Shown piece by piece: positions 1 through 5,950 of a stretch of DNA of 6,327 nt. The notes under the pieces were generated by a model. The model saw only the letters and a program-made list of their open reading frames with translations. It did not search any database and was not told the origin of the DNA. The DNA lies in contig CABUBY010000094.1 of the NCBI GenBank assembly GCA_902489955.1, positions 1 to 6,327 of the forward strand, in the 5' to 3' direction. This DNA comes from an uncultured Collinsella sp. (GTDB lineage: Bacteria; Actinomycetota; Coriobacteriia; Coriobacteriales; Coriobacteriaceae). The translations under genes were made by a program, and so were the position numbers. Positions within the stretch are counted from its first letter, which is position 1; every line of letters begins with the position of its first letter.

Positions 1-303
1 TGGCGGGCCTTGCGATGTCCAGCTTCGGCGGAAGGCCGCTGGGTGAGGGTGGTGCCTGGGGCGCCGTGCAAAAAACGGAGTTTTCAGCATCGTGGTGCTG
101 TCGGCACCGACGCAATCTTGCAACATGCGGACCCCGAAGCTATTGATCCCTGCCGTTGCGCCCCCGAAGCACGTGTCTGCGTCCCGTCAGACCGCGATGC
201 TTGTTCTAAACACAATATATATGCGCCTGAAGATGTTGATTAACGCTTTCGATGCGTATACACACAGCTTGGCGTACTGAATACTCGCAAAAATGCACGC
301 CGC

Positions 304-405
304 TCCCTATGGGACCCGTCTGCGGCAGGCACGAAGCGAGTCGGAGCTTCGCAGAACGGGGCTTGGCGCATTGCTTGGCGGGCCCGGGGCCCTGCCGCAG
401 GCCTT
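304..405. repeat. Cluster of inverted repeats, possible structured RNA
   Basis: Several complementary segments lie within about 100 bases. TCCC-TAT-GGGA is at 304-314. CTGCGGCAGG at 320-329 is exactly complementary to CCTGCCGCAG at 391-400. CGAAGC at 332-337 pairs with GCTTCG at 346-351 across an 8-base loop. As an alternative to the 320/391 pairing, CCCGTCTGCG (315-324) can pair with 350-360, leaving one bulged A. Two pairings that exclude each other over a nested hairpin suit a folded RNA but could also arise by chance in G+C-rich DNA. No T-tract follows on the plus strand, so this is not a simple terminator. I do not recognise it as RNase P RNA, tmRNA, SRP RNA or a tRNA. Confidence 0.35.
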
Positions 406-432
406 TGGTGCTGTGGAAAACGCCCGTGTTCG

Positions 433-489
433 CGTCTGGCTGTGTGGCAAATGTCAGACGGGGCGCCGGACGCGCGGACTTTGTGCCAC
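433..489 (+). repeat. Overlapping inverted repeats next to the suf terminator
   Basis: CGTCTGGC (433-440) pairs with GTCAGACG (453-460), with one G-U wobble if read as plus-strand RNA and a C-A mismatch if read from the other strand, so the plus strand folds better. GTGGCA (444-449) is also exactly complementary to TGCCAC (484-489) and would compete with the first stem. The stretch lies just beyond the suf terminator. No function can be assigned from sequence alone. Confidence 0.25.
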
Positions 490-503
490 CGCGCTCATTA
501 GGT

Positions 504-533
504 AAAAACAGAGCCGCCCGTATCGGGCGGCTC
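504..533 (-). terminator. Rho-independent terminator of the suf operon
   Basis: On the minus strand GAGCCGCCCG (533-524) is followed by an ATA loop and its perfect complement CGGGCGGCTC (520-511), then TGTTTTT (510-504). A 10-bp G+C-rich stem with a triloop and an immediate T-tract is a textbook intrinsic terminator. It starts 32 bases after the sufU stop codon. Read on the plus strand the stem is followed by GGCAATC, without a T-run, so it should act only on suf transcription. Confidence 0.93.
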
Positions 534-565
534 GGCAATCAAAACCCTTGGATTCGGGGCATAAG

Positions 566-1000
566 CTACTGGTTTGTTTGCCCCTCGAGCATGCCGTCGA
601 GGGTGCGCCAGGCGAGCTCGGCGCATTTGACGCGGGCGGGCATGTGCGAGATGTCCTGGAGCTGGGCGGCTTCGTCCAGGTCTTCCAGGTCGTCCTCGGA
701 GAGCTTCTCGCCGCGGATCATGGCGAGGAAGAGCTCTGCCAAGCGGTGAGCTTCCTCGACGGTCTCGCCGGTGATGAGGTCGGCCATGATGTCGGCGCTG
801 GCCTGGCTGATGGCGCAGCCATGACCGGTAAAGGAGGCCTCCTCGATCACGCCCTTCTCGACACGCAGCTGCAAGGTGAGCTCGTCGCCACAGCTGGGGT
901 TGATGCCGTCGTGCTCGTGCGTGGGAGCATCCATCTCGTACTTATAGTCGGGGTGCGAGTTGTGCTCCATAAACGTGGTGGAGGTGTACAGATTACCCAT
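566..1000 (-). CDS. sufU: SufU, zinc-dependent sulfurtransferase / Fe-S assembly protein
   Basis: This 144-residue protein has the NifU_N/IscU-like fold of SufU, which accepts persulfide sulfur from SufS and delivers it to the SufBCD scaffold in the cytoplasm. The zinc ligands known from Bacillus subtilis SufU (Cys41, Asp43, Cys66, Cys128) are matched by Cys37 and Asp39 in NPSCGDE, Cys62 in GHGCAISQAS, and Cys126 in ARVKCAELAW. The acidic insert around 98-112 (GEKLSEDDLEDLDE) separates SufU from IscU. The start chosen is ATG at 1000, which overlaps the sufS stop by 8 bases (ATGGGTAA) and has GGAG eight bases upstream. The frame stays open further upstream, but that part would run inside sufS. 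An internal ATG at codon 11 (970) lacks a binding site. It is the last gene of the operon, followed by the terminator. Family assignment is very secure; the start is likely. Confidence 0.96.
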   Translation of the reverse strand: MGNLYTSTTFMEHNSHPDYKYEMDAPTHEHDGINPSCGDELTLQLRVEKGVIEEASFTGHGCAISQASADIMADLITGETVEEAHRLAELFLAMIRGEKLSEDDLEDLDEAAQLQDISHMPARVKCAELAWRTLDGMLEGQTNQ

Positions 1001-2318
1001 TGAACGTGCTCCAAACGTGATGCAGACCGGCGATGAACTTGTCGATGTCGGCCTTGTCGTTGTAGAAGGCCACGCTGGCGCGGCAGCAGGCAAGGTTCTC
1101 GACGCCCAGCCAGGTGAGCAGAGGCTGCGCGCAGTGGTGGCCGGCGCGGATGCAGACGCCGTCCATGTCCATGATACTCGCGACGTCGTGCGGATGGATG
1201 CCCTTGACGTTAAAGCTCACAACGCCGTGGTGGTTGTCCCAATAGATGGAGCCGATGATCTGGACAAAGTCGAGCTGCATGAGTTCGCCCATCAGATAGT
1301 GGACGAGTGCCTGCTCGCGGGCCTGGATATTTTCGTAGCCCACCGTGTTGACCAGGTAATCAAGGGCGGCGCCCGTGGCGAAGATGCCGGCGGCGTCCTG
1401 CGTGCCGGCTTCGAATTTCTCGGGGACGGGCGCCCAGACGGCGTCCTGCTCGGTGACCGAATCGATCATTTCGCCGCCGGTGAGCATGGGCGGCATGGCG
1501 TTCAACAGGTCCATCTTGCCCCACAGTACGCCGATGCCCATGGGGCCCATGGCCTTGTGCGCGCTAAAGGCAAAGAAGTCGGCTCCCAGGTCGGCCACAT
1601 CGACCGGCATGTGCGGCAGCGACTGCGCGCCGTCGACGACCAGATAGCCGCCGTACTTGTGCACGAGCTTGCCGAGGTTCTTGACCGGGTTCTCGACGCC
1701 TAGCACGTTGGAGACCTGTCCCACGGCCAGGATCTTGGTCTTGGGACCCACCTTGGCAAGAACTTCCTCGGTGGTGAGCTGGCCGGTCTTGGTGGGGTAG
1801 AGGTAGACGAGCTTGGCGCCGGTCTCGCGGCAGACCTGCTGCCACGGAATCAGGTTGGAGTGGTGCTCCATGATGGTGATGACGACCTCGTCACCGGGCT
1901 CGAGCACCGTGGGCGCAAAGCTCTTGGCGACCAGGTTGAGCGACTCGCTCGTGTTGCGGGTAAAGACGACCTCGTTGGCCTGGGGAGCGCCGATGACGTC
2001 GGCAATCTGCTGGCGGACCTTCGCGATGGCGTCGGTTGCCTCGACGGACAGCGAGTACAGGCCGCGCAGGGGGTTGGCGTTCATGCGCTGATAGAAGTCG
2101 CGCTCGGCGTCGAGCACGCAGGCAGGGCGCTGCGCGGTGGCGGCGCTATCGAGGAAGGCGATCTCGGGGTGCTGCTGGAACAGCGGGAACTGTGCCTTGT
2201 AGGGATTGGTCTCGATGTCGACGGTAGGCCAGCCGCGCGAGGCCTCGTCACTGGCGTCGAGCTCCATAGGTTCCGGTGCGGTACAGGTATCGCATTTAAC
2301 GTGCTCGGTGTCGATCAT
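993..2318 (-). CDS. sufS: SufS, group II cysteine desulfurase (SufU-dependent type)
   Basis: PLP-dependent class V aminotransferase-fold enzyme of 441 residues that converts L-cysteine to L-alanine and holds the sulfur as a persulfide. The PLP lysine is Lys255 in FSAHKAMGPMGIG. Asp229 and Gln232 (VVDGAQS) contact the cofactor, and His152 (MEHHSN) fits the ring-stacking histidine. The catalytic cysteine is Cys396 in RAGHHCAQPL. His377 in HPHD lies 19 residues before Cys396, as does B. subtilis His342, the residue reported to swap a zinc ligand with SufU; this matches a SufU partner rather than SufE. Typical SufS is about 406 residues. The extra roughly 30 N-terminal residues carry Cys9 and Cys12 (KCDTC). 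The start ATG overlaps the sufD stop as ATGA and has GAGGAG six bases upstream; an ATG at codon 18 has a much weaker site. Confidence 0.97.
   Translation of the reverse strand: MIDTEHVKCDTCTAPEPMELDASDEASRGWPTVDIETNPYKAQFPLFQQHPEIAFLDSAATAQRPACVLDAERDFYQRMNANPLRGLYSLSVEATDAIAKVRQQIADVIGAPQANEVVFTRNTSESLNLVAKSFAPTVLEPGDEVVITIMEHHSNLIPWQQVCRETGAKLVYLYPTKTGQLTTEEVLAKVGPKTKILAVGQVSNVLGVENPVKNLGKLVHKYGGYLVVDGAQSLPHMPVDVADLGADFFAFSAHKAMGPMGIGVLWGKMDLLNAMPPMLTGGEMIDSVTEQDAVWAPVPEKFEAGTQDAAGIFATGAALDYLVNTVGYENIQAREQALVHYLMGELMQLDFVQIIGSIYWDNHHGVVSFNVKGIHPHDVASIMDMDGVCIRAGHHCAQPLLTWLGVENLACCRASVAFYNDKADIDKFIAGLHHVWSTFNG
1009..1012 (-). promoter_or_regulatory. Ribosome binding site deciding the sufU start
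   Basis: GGAG on the minus strand lies inside the last codons of sufS, eight bases before the ATG at 1000. The internal ATG at 970 is preceded only by a pyrimidine-rich CACCTCCACC, which cannot serve as a Shine-Dalgarno sequence. This supports the overlapping start and translational coupling to sufS. Confidence 0.7.
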
Positions 2319-3583
2319 GCGAGCTCCTCTTCAAAGTTATCGATCAGGTTGTTGCCCAAGCGGACGACGGCGGCGCGGGTGCGCTCGTCGGTCGCGGAAA
2401 GCGCGGCGTCCTCCAGCTTGGCGCGGATGAACAGGTCTTCGGCGGCGTTTTGGTCAAGGCCACGGCAGGCGAGGTAGAACAGCTGCTCGTCGCGGACGTG
2501 GCCGATGGTGGCTCCGTGGTTGCCGGCGACGTCGTCCTCGTCGCACAGGATGACGGGGACGGTCTTGTTGTCGACGCCCTTGTTGGCCAAAAGCACCGTC
2601 TCGCGCTCGGTGCCGGTTGCACCCTTGCAGCCGTGCACGAGGTCGATGGTGCCGCGGTAGACCTTGGACGTGCCGGTCAGTACGCCGTTGGCGTCGATCT
2701 CGCACTCGGTCTTGCGACCGCGGTGGCGCAGCTCGTAGTTAAAGTCGCGCACCTGCTCGCGGGCGCCCAGGTAGTCAGTATCGATGGTGACCTTGGCGGT
2801 ATCGCCCAGCAGGTCGCCGGCAAGGCCGGTGGCACTGGCGCCGGCACCCAGGACGCTGTGCTGCACGTTGACGCGCGCGCCCTCGTCCAGGAACAGGCCG
2901 GTGTCGTCGAGCGCGATCCAGCTATCGTCGAGCGTCTGCGTGCAGGTCACGTTGACGGTGGCGTACTCGTGGGCGCACACGCGTAGCACGGAACCCACGA
3001 CGCCTTGGCCGGCAACGGGGGAGTCTAGGGCAATAAGCAGATCGAGCGTCGACTGGGGACGGGCGACGACGTCGATGGCGGCGATGGCCGCGGCGGCATC
3101 GACACCGCTCACGCGCACGGTAACCGTGACGTGCTTGTATGCGGGCACATCGATGACGATGCGCTTGGTGGCGTGCTCGGCCAAGTAGGCGTAGGCAGCC
3201 TCGCCCATGCCGGTCTCGAAGGCTTCAACAGGGGAGAGCTCCTCCTCGAGCTTGATGGCGCCGGCCTGGTAGACGGAGGTGGCGGGCACGTCGAGCTCGG
3301 TCTCGGGCGTGATGCGGGCGCGGTCGGCGGCGTCGCCGGGGGCGGAGGCGCGGCGCTCGGGGAAGCGCTCGGCCATGGCGTCCATGGCGGCTTCGAACGC
3401 GTCTGCCACGCCAGTAAACTGCTCGTCCAAGCCCTCGACCTCAACGGCCTCGGTGGGAGCGGCGGCAAGCTTGTCAGAGAGCTCGAGCTTGGTCTGGTTC
3501 ATCTTGAGCCAACCCCAAGTGGCTGCCGGCATCGCGTTGACATGCTCAAGGGTGGTAGCAGCGGTGTTGGTGGTCTGTTTCAT
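2315..3583 (-). CDS. sufD: SufD, scaffold subunit of the SufBCD complex
   Basis: A 422-residue SufB/SufD-family protein forming, with SufB and the SufC dimer, the complex on which nascent Fe-S clusters are built; E. coli SufD is 423 residues. The N-terminal half (roughly 1-140) is helical and variable and begins with the TWGWLKMN style seen in SufD. The middle (about 140-340) is the repetitive beta-helix core. The C-terminal half contains GNHGATIG at 354-361; His356 fits E. coli SufD His360, which is implicated in cluster assembly and iron handling. LFYLACRGL-type sequence then leads to the helices that contact SufC. Its ATG shares one base with the sufB stop (TAATG), and AAGGAG lies 10 bases upstream inside sufB, so the two are probably coupled. 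SufB and SufD are paralogues, but the shorter length, position and key residues mark this one as SufD. Confidence 0.96.
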   Translation of the reverse strand: MKQTTNTAATTLEHVNAMPAATWGWLKMNQTKLELSDKLAAAPTEAVEVEGLDEQFTGVADAFEAAMDAMAERFPERRASAPGDAADRARITPETELDVPATSVYQAGAIKLEEELSPVEAFETGMGEAAYAYLAEHATKRIVIDVPAYKHVTVTVRVSGVDAAAAIAAIDVVARPQSTLDLLIALDSPVAGQGVVGSVLRVCAHEYATVNVTCTQTLDDSWIALDDTGLFLDEGARVNVQHSVLGAGASATGLAGDLLGDTAKVTIDTDYLGAREQVRDFNYELRHRGRKTECEIDANGVLTGTSKVYRGTIDLVHGCKGATGTERETVLLANKGVDNKTVPVILCDEDDVAGNHGATIGHVRDEQLFYLACRGLDQNAAEDLFIRAKLEDAALSATDERTRAAVVRLGNNLIDNFEEELA

Positions 3584-4995
3584 TATCCGATCGCTCCTTC
3601 CATCTCGAGCTTGATCAGGTTGTTCATCTCGACGGCATACTCCAGCGGCAGCTCCTTGGAGACCGGGTTGGCAAAGCCGTTGACGATCATGGTGCGGGCC
3701 TCTTCCTCCGAGATGCCGCGGCTCATCAGGTAGAACACCTTGTCGTCGCCGATACGACCGATGGTGGCCTCGTGGCCGATGTCGACGTTCTTGGCGCGGA
3801 TGTCCATGGCGGGGATGGTATCGGAGCGGCTTTGGTCGTCGAGCATGAGCGACTGACAGCTCACGGTTGCCTTGGAACCCTCGGCCTTAGGCGTGGCCAC
3901 GATGGAGCTGCGGAAGGTCTGGATGCCGCCGCTCTTGGAGATGCCCTTGGTCTCGACGGTTGCCGAGGTATCGGGCGCGTTGAGTACGACCTTACAGCCG
4001 GTGTCGAGGTTTTGGCCGGCACCGGCAAAGGTAATGCCGGTAAAGCTCGAGCGGGCGCGGCGGCCGTTGAGCACGCTCATGGGGTAGAGGTAGCCCACGT
4101 GGCTGCCGAAGGAGCCGCTGATCCACTCGATGTCGCCGTCCTCGTCCACGCGCGCACGCTTGGTGTTGAGGTTGTACATGTTCTTGGACCAGTTCTCGAT
4201 GGTCGAGTAGCGCAGGTGCGCGCGCTTGCCCACAAAGAGCTCGACGGCGCCGGCGTGGAGGTTGGCCACGTTGTACTTGGGCGCGGAGCAACCCTCAATG
4301 AAGTGCAGGTCGGCATCGTCCTCGACGATGATGAGCGTGTGCTCAAACTGGCCGGCACCCTTGGCGTTGAGGCGGAAGTAGCTCTGCAGCGGGAAATCGA
4401 GCTTGGTGCCCTTGGGCACGTAGACAAACGAACCGCCCGACCACACGGCGCCGTGCAGGGCCGCAAACTTGTGGTCGGTGGGCGGGATGAGCGTCATAAA
4501 CTTTTCGTGGATGAGCGGCTCCCACTGCGGGTCGTGCAGGGCCTCCTCGATGCCGGAGTAGACGATGCCCATCTTGGACGCCGTGTCCTGCATGTTGTGG
4601 TAGACCAGCTCGGAGTCGTACTGTGCGCCGACGCCTGCCAGGTAGCTGCGCTCGGCGTCGGGGATGCCCAAGCGCTCAAAGGTGTTCTTGATGTCGTCGG
4701 GCACCGACTCCCAGTCGTGCTTTTGGTCGGTGTTGGGCTTGACGTAGGTGACGATGTTGTCCATGTCTAGGCCCTCGATGGAGGGGCCCCACGTCGGATC
4801 CGGGAAGCGGTTGAAGATCTCGAGGGACTTGAGGCGCAGGTCGAGCATCCACTGCGGCTCGTCCTTCTTGGCGCTGATCTCGCGCACGATGTCGGGCGTG
4901 ATGCCGGCATCGAGGCGCTCGAATCCCTCCTCGCCGTAGGTGAAGTCGTAGAGGCTGCGGTCGATGTCCGCGACCTCGGTGCGGTTCTTGGTCAT
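3583..4995 (-). CDS. sufB: SufB, Fe-S cluster scaffold protein
   Basis: A 470-residue SufB, the subunit that receives sulfur and builds the cluster with SufD and SufC. The sequence is strongly conserved throughout. An N-terminal helical region (about 1-130) precedes the beta-helix core (about 160-410), and the C-terminal helices carry LFYLMSRGISEEEA-type SufC-binding sequence. Of the cysteines, Cys380 lies 28 residues before His408-Glu409 (GHEATIG), the same spacing as E. coli Cys405 to His433-Glu434, so the proposed cluster-site residues are retained. Cys236 in IEGCSAP probably corresponds to E. coli Cys254, the reported sulfur entry point. The ending (KELPLEYAVEMN, then EMEGAIG) is of Gram-positive type. 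The gene starts 12 bases after sufC, with AGGGG next to the sufC stop as ribosome binding site. No truncation or frameshift is seen. Confidence 0.98.
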   Translation of the reverse strand: MTKNRTEVADIDRSLYDFTYGEEGFERLDAGITPDIVREISAKKDEPQWMLDLRLKSLEIFNRFPDPTWGPSIEGLDMDNIVTYVKPNTDQKHDWESVPDDIKNTFERLGIPDAERSYLAGVGAQYDSELVYHNMQDTASKMGIVYSGIEEALHDPQWEPLIHEKFMTLIPPTDHKFAALHGAVWSGGSFVYVPKGTKLDFPLQSYFRLNAKGAGQFEHTLIIVEDDADLHFIEGCSAPKYNVANLHAGAVELFVGKRAHLRYSTIENWSKNMYNLNTKRARVDEDGDIEWISGSFGSHVGYLYPMSVLNGRRARSSFTGITFAGAGQNLDTGCKVVLNAPDTSATVETKGISKSGGIQTFRSSIVATPKAEGSKATVSCQSLMLDDQSRSDTIPAMDIRAKNVDIGHEATIGRIGDDKVFYLMSRGISEEEARTMIVNGFANPVSKELPLEYAVEMNNLIKLEMEGAIG

Positions 4996-5007
4996 TGCGT
5001 CGCCCCT

Positions 5008-5808
5008 TTACGCCTGCTGCTCGGCAGCGGCGGCTTCGGCCTGGGCGCGCTGCTCGGCGGCCTCGCGCTCGAATGTCTCAAAGCCGTTCTTGTCGATCCA
5101 GGGGATGAGCGAGGCGTCGTCCTCGCGCACGATGTGGCCCTTGACCATAACGTGGACGCGGTCGACATCCAGGTGCTCCAAAATGCGCGTGTTGTGCGTG
5201 ATGATGAGCATGGAGCCGTCGCAGCTCTTGCGGTAGGCGTCCATGCCGTGGCTGACGGTGGACAGGGCGTCGACGTCCAGGCCGGAGTCGGTCTCGTCCA
5301 GGATGGCGAGTTTGGGCTGCAGCAGCAGAAGCTGGAGCATCTCGACCTTCTTCTTCTCGCCGCCCGAGAAGCCTACGCCCAGCTCGCGGTTGAGATAGGC
5401 GGTATCCATGTTGAGCTCGGCCGCGAGCTCCTTGACGCGACGGCGGAACTCCTTGCCCTTCATCTCCAGGCCGGGGCGGCCGGCGATGCTGGCGCGCAAA
5501 AAGCTCGACAGCGGCACGCCTGGGATTTCGGCCGGAGCCTGGAAGCTCAAGAACAGGCCTGCGCGGGAGCGCTTGTCGGTGGTGAGCTCGGTGATGTCCT
5601 GGCCGTCAAAGACGATGCGGCCGTCATTGACGGTATAGACGGGGTCGCCCATGACCAGGTGGCCGAGGGTGGACTTGCCGGCGCCGTTGGGTCCCATCAG
5701 CACGTGGGTCTCGCCGGCGGCGACGTTAAGGTTGACGTTGTGGAGGATGGTCTTCTCGTCCACGGAGGCGGTCAGACCTTCGATGGAAAGCAGCGGATTT
5801 GCGCTCAT
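5008..5808 (-). CDS. sufC: SufC, ABC-type ATPase of the SufBCD complex
   Basis: A soluble 266-residue ABC ATPase without membrane segments; it dimerises on SufB-SufD, and ATP hydrolysis remodels the scaffold. All nucleotide-binding motifs are present: Walker A GPNGAGKST (39-47), Q-loop Gln90 (SFQAPAEIPG), signature FSGGEKKK (147-154), Walker B LAILDE ending in Asp171-Glu172, D-loop SGLD (175-178) and H-loop His205. The ETDSGLD sequence and FSGGEKKK are hallmarks of SufC among ABC proteins. Residues about 247-266 form an Ala/Gln/Glu-rich tail beyond the usual SufC end. The start is ATG at 5808, with GAGAGGGA closely upstream; an in-frame ATG ten codons earlier (5838) lacks such a site and would add an atypical leader. 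First gene of the operon, transcribed divergently from the regulator. Confidence 0.97.
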   Translation of the reverse strand: MSANPLLSIEGLTASVDEKTILHNVNLNVAAGETHVLMGPNGAGKSTLGHLVMGDPVYTVNDGRIVFDGQDITELTTDKRSRAGLFLSFQAPAEIPGVPLSSFLRASIAGRPGLEMKGKEFRRRVKELAAELNMDTAYLNRELGVGFSGGEKKKVEMLQLLLLQPKLAILDETDSGLDVDALSTVSHGMDAYRKSCDGSMLIITHNTRILEHLDVDRVHVMVKGHIVREDDASLIPWIDKNGFETFEREAAEQRAQAEAAAAEQQA

Positions 5809-5812
5809 GCTG

Positions 5813-5820
5813 TCCCTCTC
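5813..5820 (-). promoter_or_regulatory. Ribosome binding site deciding the sufC start
   Basis: GAGAGGGA on the minus strand ends four bases before the ATG at 5808, with its GAGG core six bases away. The alternative in-frame ATG at 5838 is preceded by TTTAGTACACCT, which has no purine-rich site at suitable distance. The shorter SufC of 266 residues is therefore preferred. Confidence 0.75.
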
Positions 5821-5872
5821 TGTATATGGTGTACTCATAGGTGTACTAAACCCTAGGAATCTTCTCGGAATA

Positions 5873-5900
5873 AAGTTACTATGGGTTCGGCGTTAGTCAA
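5873..5900 (-). promoter_or_regulatory. Candidate suf operon promoter
   Basis: On the minus strand TTGACT (5900-5895), five of six bases matching TTGACA, is followed after 16 bases by TAACTT (5878-5873), only a weak -10 match. Transcription would begin near 5866, giving a leader of roughly 58 bases before sufC. The -35 hexamer lies inside a dyad (5893-5916) and close to an IscR-like site, as expected for a repressible promoter. The -35 is convincing; the -10 is not. Confidence 0.45.
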
Positions 5901-5916
5901 GGGAAAACCCGACTAA
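5893..5916. promoter_or_regulatory. Dyad over the suf -35 box, candidate operator
   Basis: TTAGTC (5893-5898) and GACTAA (5911-5916) are perfect inverted arms separated by 12 bases that themselves contain GGGAAAACCC. The left arm overlaps the suf -35 hexamer. A protein bound here would block suf transcription. The right arm is shared with the neighbouring IscR-like site, so the two elements may compete or be read as one array. Confidence 0.4.
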
Positions 5917-5929
5917 TCCACTCGACTTT
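5905..5929. promoter_or_regulatory. IscR type-1-like operator candidate
   Basis: Compared by eye with the E. coli IscR type-1 consensus as I recall it (left half ATASYYGACTR, four A/T bases, right half AGTMRRSTAT), 20 of 25 positions agree: left half AAACCCGACTA, spacer ATCC, right half ACTCGACTTT. The site is also partly self-complementary (AAA..CGA.T against A.TCG..TTT). It sits between the divergent start regions, overlapping the candidate -35 box of the regulator and lying next to that of suf. The adjacent gene encodes an IscR-like protein, which makes the match meaningful. Binding is inferred. Confidence 0.5.
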
Positions 5930-5950
5930 TTAGATGTGGGACATAATAAT
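5922..5950 (+). promoter_or_regulatory. Candidate promoter of the Rrf2-family regulator
   Basis: TCGACT (5922-5927; four of six to TTGACA) and AATAAT (5945-5950; five of six to TATAAT) are separated by exactly 17 bases. Initiation would be near 5957, leaving a leader of about 70 bases. The -35 lies in the IscR-like site and the -10 lies inside the first TGGGACA element, so autoregulation is likely. CATAAT at 5942-5947 is an alternative -10 but has no -35 at suitable spacing. Confidence 0.5.

Larger units (their letters stand above)
1..503. other. Non-coding stretch downstream of the suf terminator
   Basis: I find no gene here that I can support. Open frames exist on both strands, but they lack ribosome binding sites, contain rare codons (AGG, CGA, ATA) and are Cys/Arg/Pro-rich without a hydrophobic core pattern. 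A plus-strand frame reaches a TGA at 44-46 and could be the last 14 codons of a gene entering from the left, but that is too short to judge. About 200-300 is more A+T-rich than the rest and could hold a promoter, although I see no good -35/-10 pair. The region contains several inverted repeats: 94-98 with 104-108, 304-314, 320-329 with 391-400, 332-337 with 346-351, and 433-440 with 453-460. The 8-mer GCTTGGCG occurs three times. It may be a spacer, a structured RNA or a dispersed intergenic element. Confidence 0.6.

Noticed and set aside
46..59. Resemblance to the T-box sequence AGGGTGGNACCGCG (11 of 14 positions)
   Set aside because: The essential ACC that pairs with the tRNA end is changed to GCC, no terminator/antiterminator pair or synthetase-type gene follows, and any specifier stem would lie outside the window.
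206..538. Minus-strand open frame of 110 codons
   Set aside because: It begins inside the suf terminator stem, has no ribosome binding site, and its Pro/Arg/Ala-rich product has no recognisable fold pattern.
252..749. Plus-strand open frame of 165 codons
   Set aside because: It runs antisense through the terminator into sufU, and its Ser/Arg-rich end is the mirror of sufU codons.
1001..1093. Longer SufU starting 31 codons upstream
   Set aside because: The added residues lie within sufS in another frame, look like low-complexity out-of-frame sequence (Ser/Thr/Pro), and GGAG sits correctly before the ATG at 1000.
960..1703. Plus-strand open frame of 247 codons antisense to sufS
   Set aside because: A shadow of the real desulfurase gene, with no ribosome binding site and antisense-type composition.
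3772..4770. Plus-strand open frame of 332 codons antisense to sufB
   Set aside because: Long antisense frames are common in G+C-rich genes. Its Val/Gly/Ala/Asp/His-rich composition is that of the reverse strand of sufB, which is highly conserved and complete.
3583..4995. Possible loss of the key SufB cysteine (Ser389 in DDQSRSD, where E. coli has a Cys)
   Set aside because: Counting from the conserved His-Glu pair shows that E. coli Cys405 corresponds to Cys380 here, which is present; the residue facing Ser389 is a different, non-essential cysteine.
5809..5838. SufC start ten codons upstream
   Set aside because: No Shine-Dalgarno sequence precedes it, while GAGAGGGA sits before the ATG at 5808.
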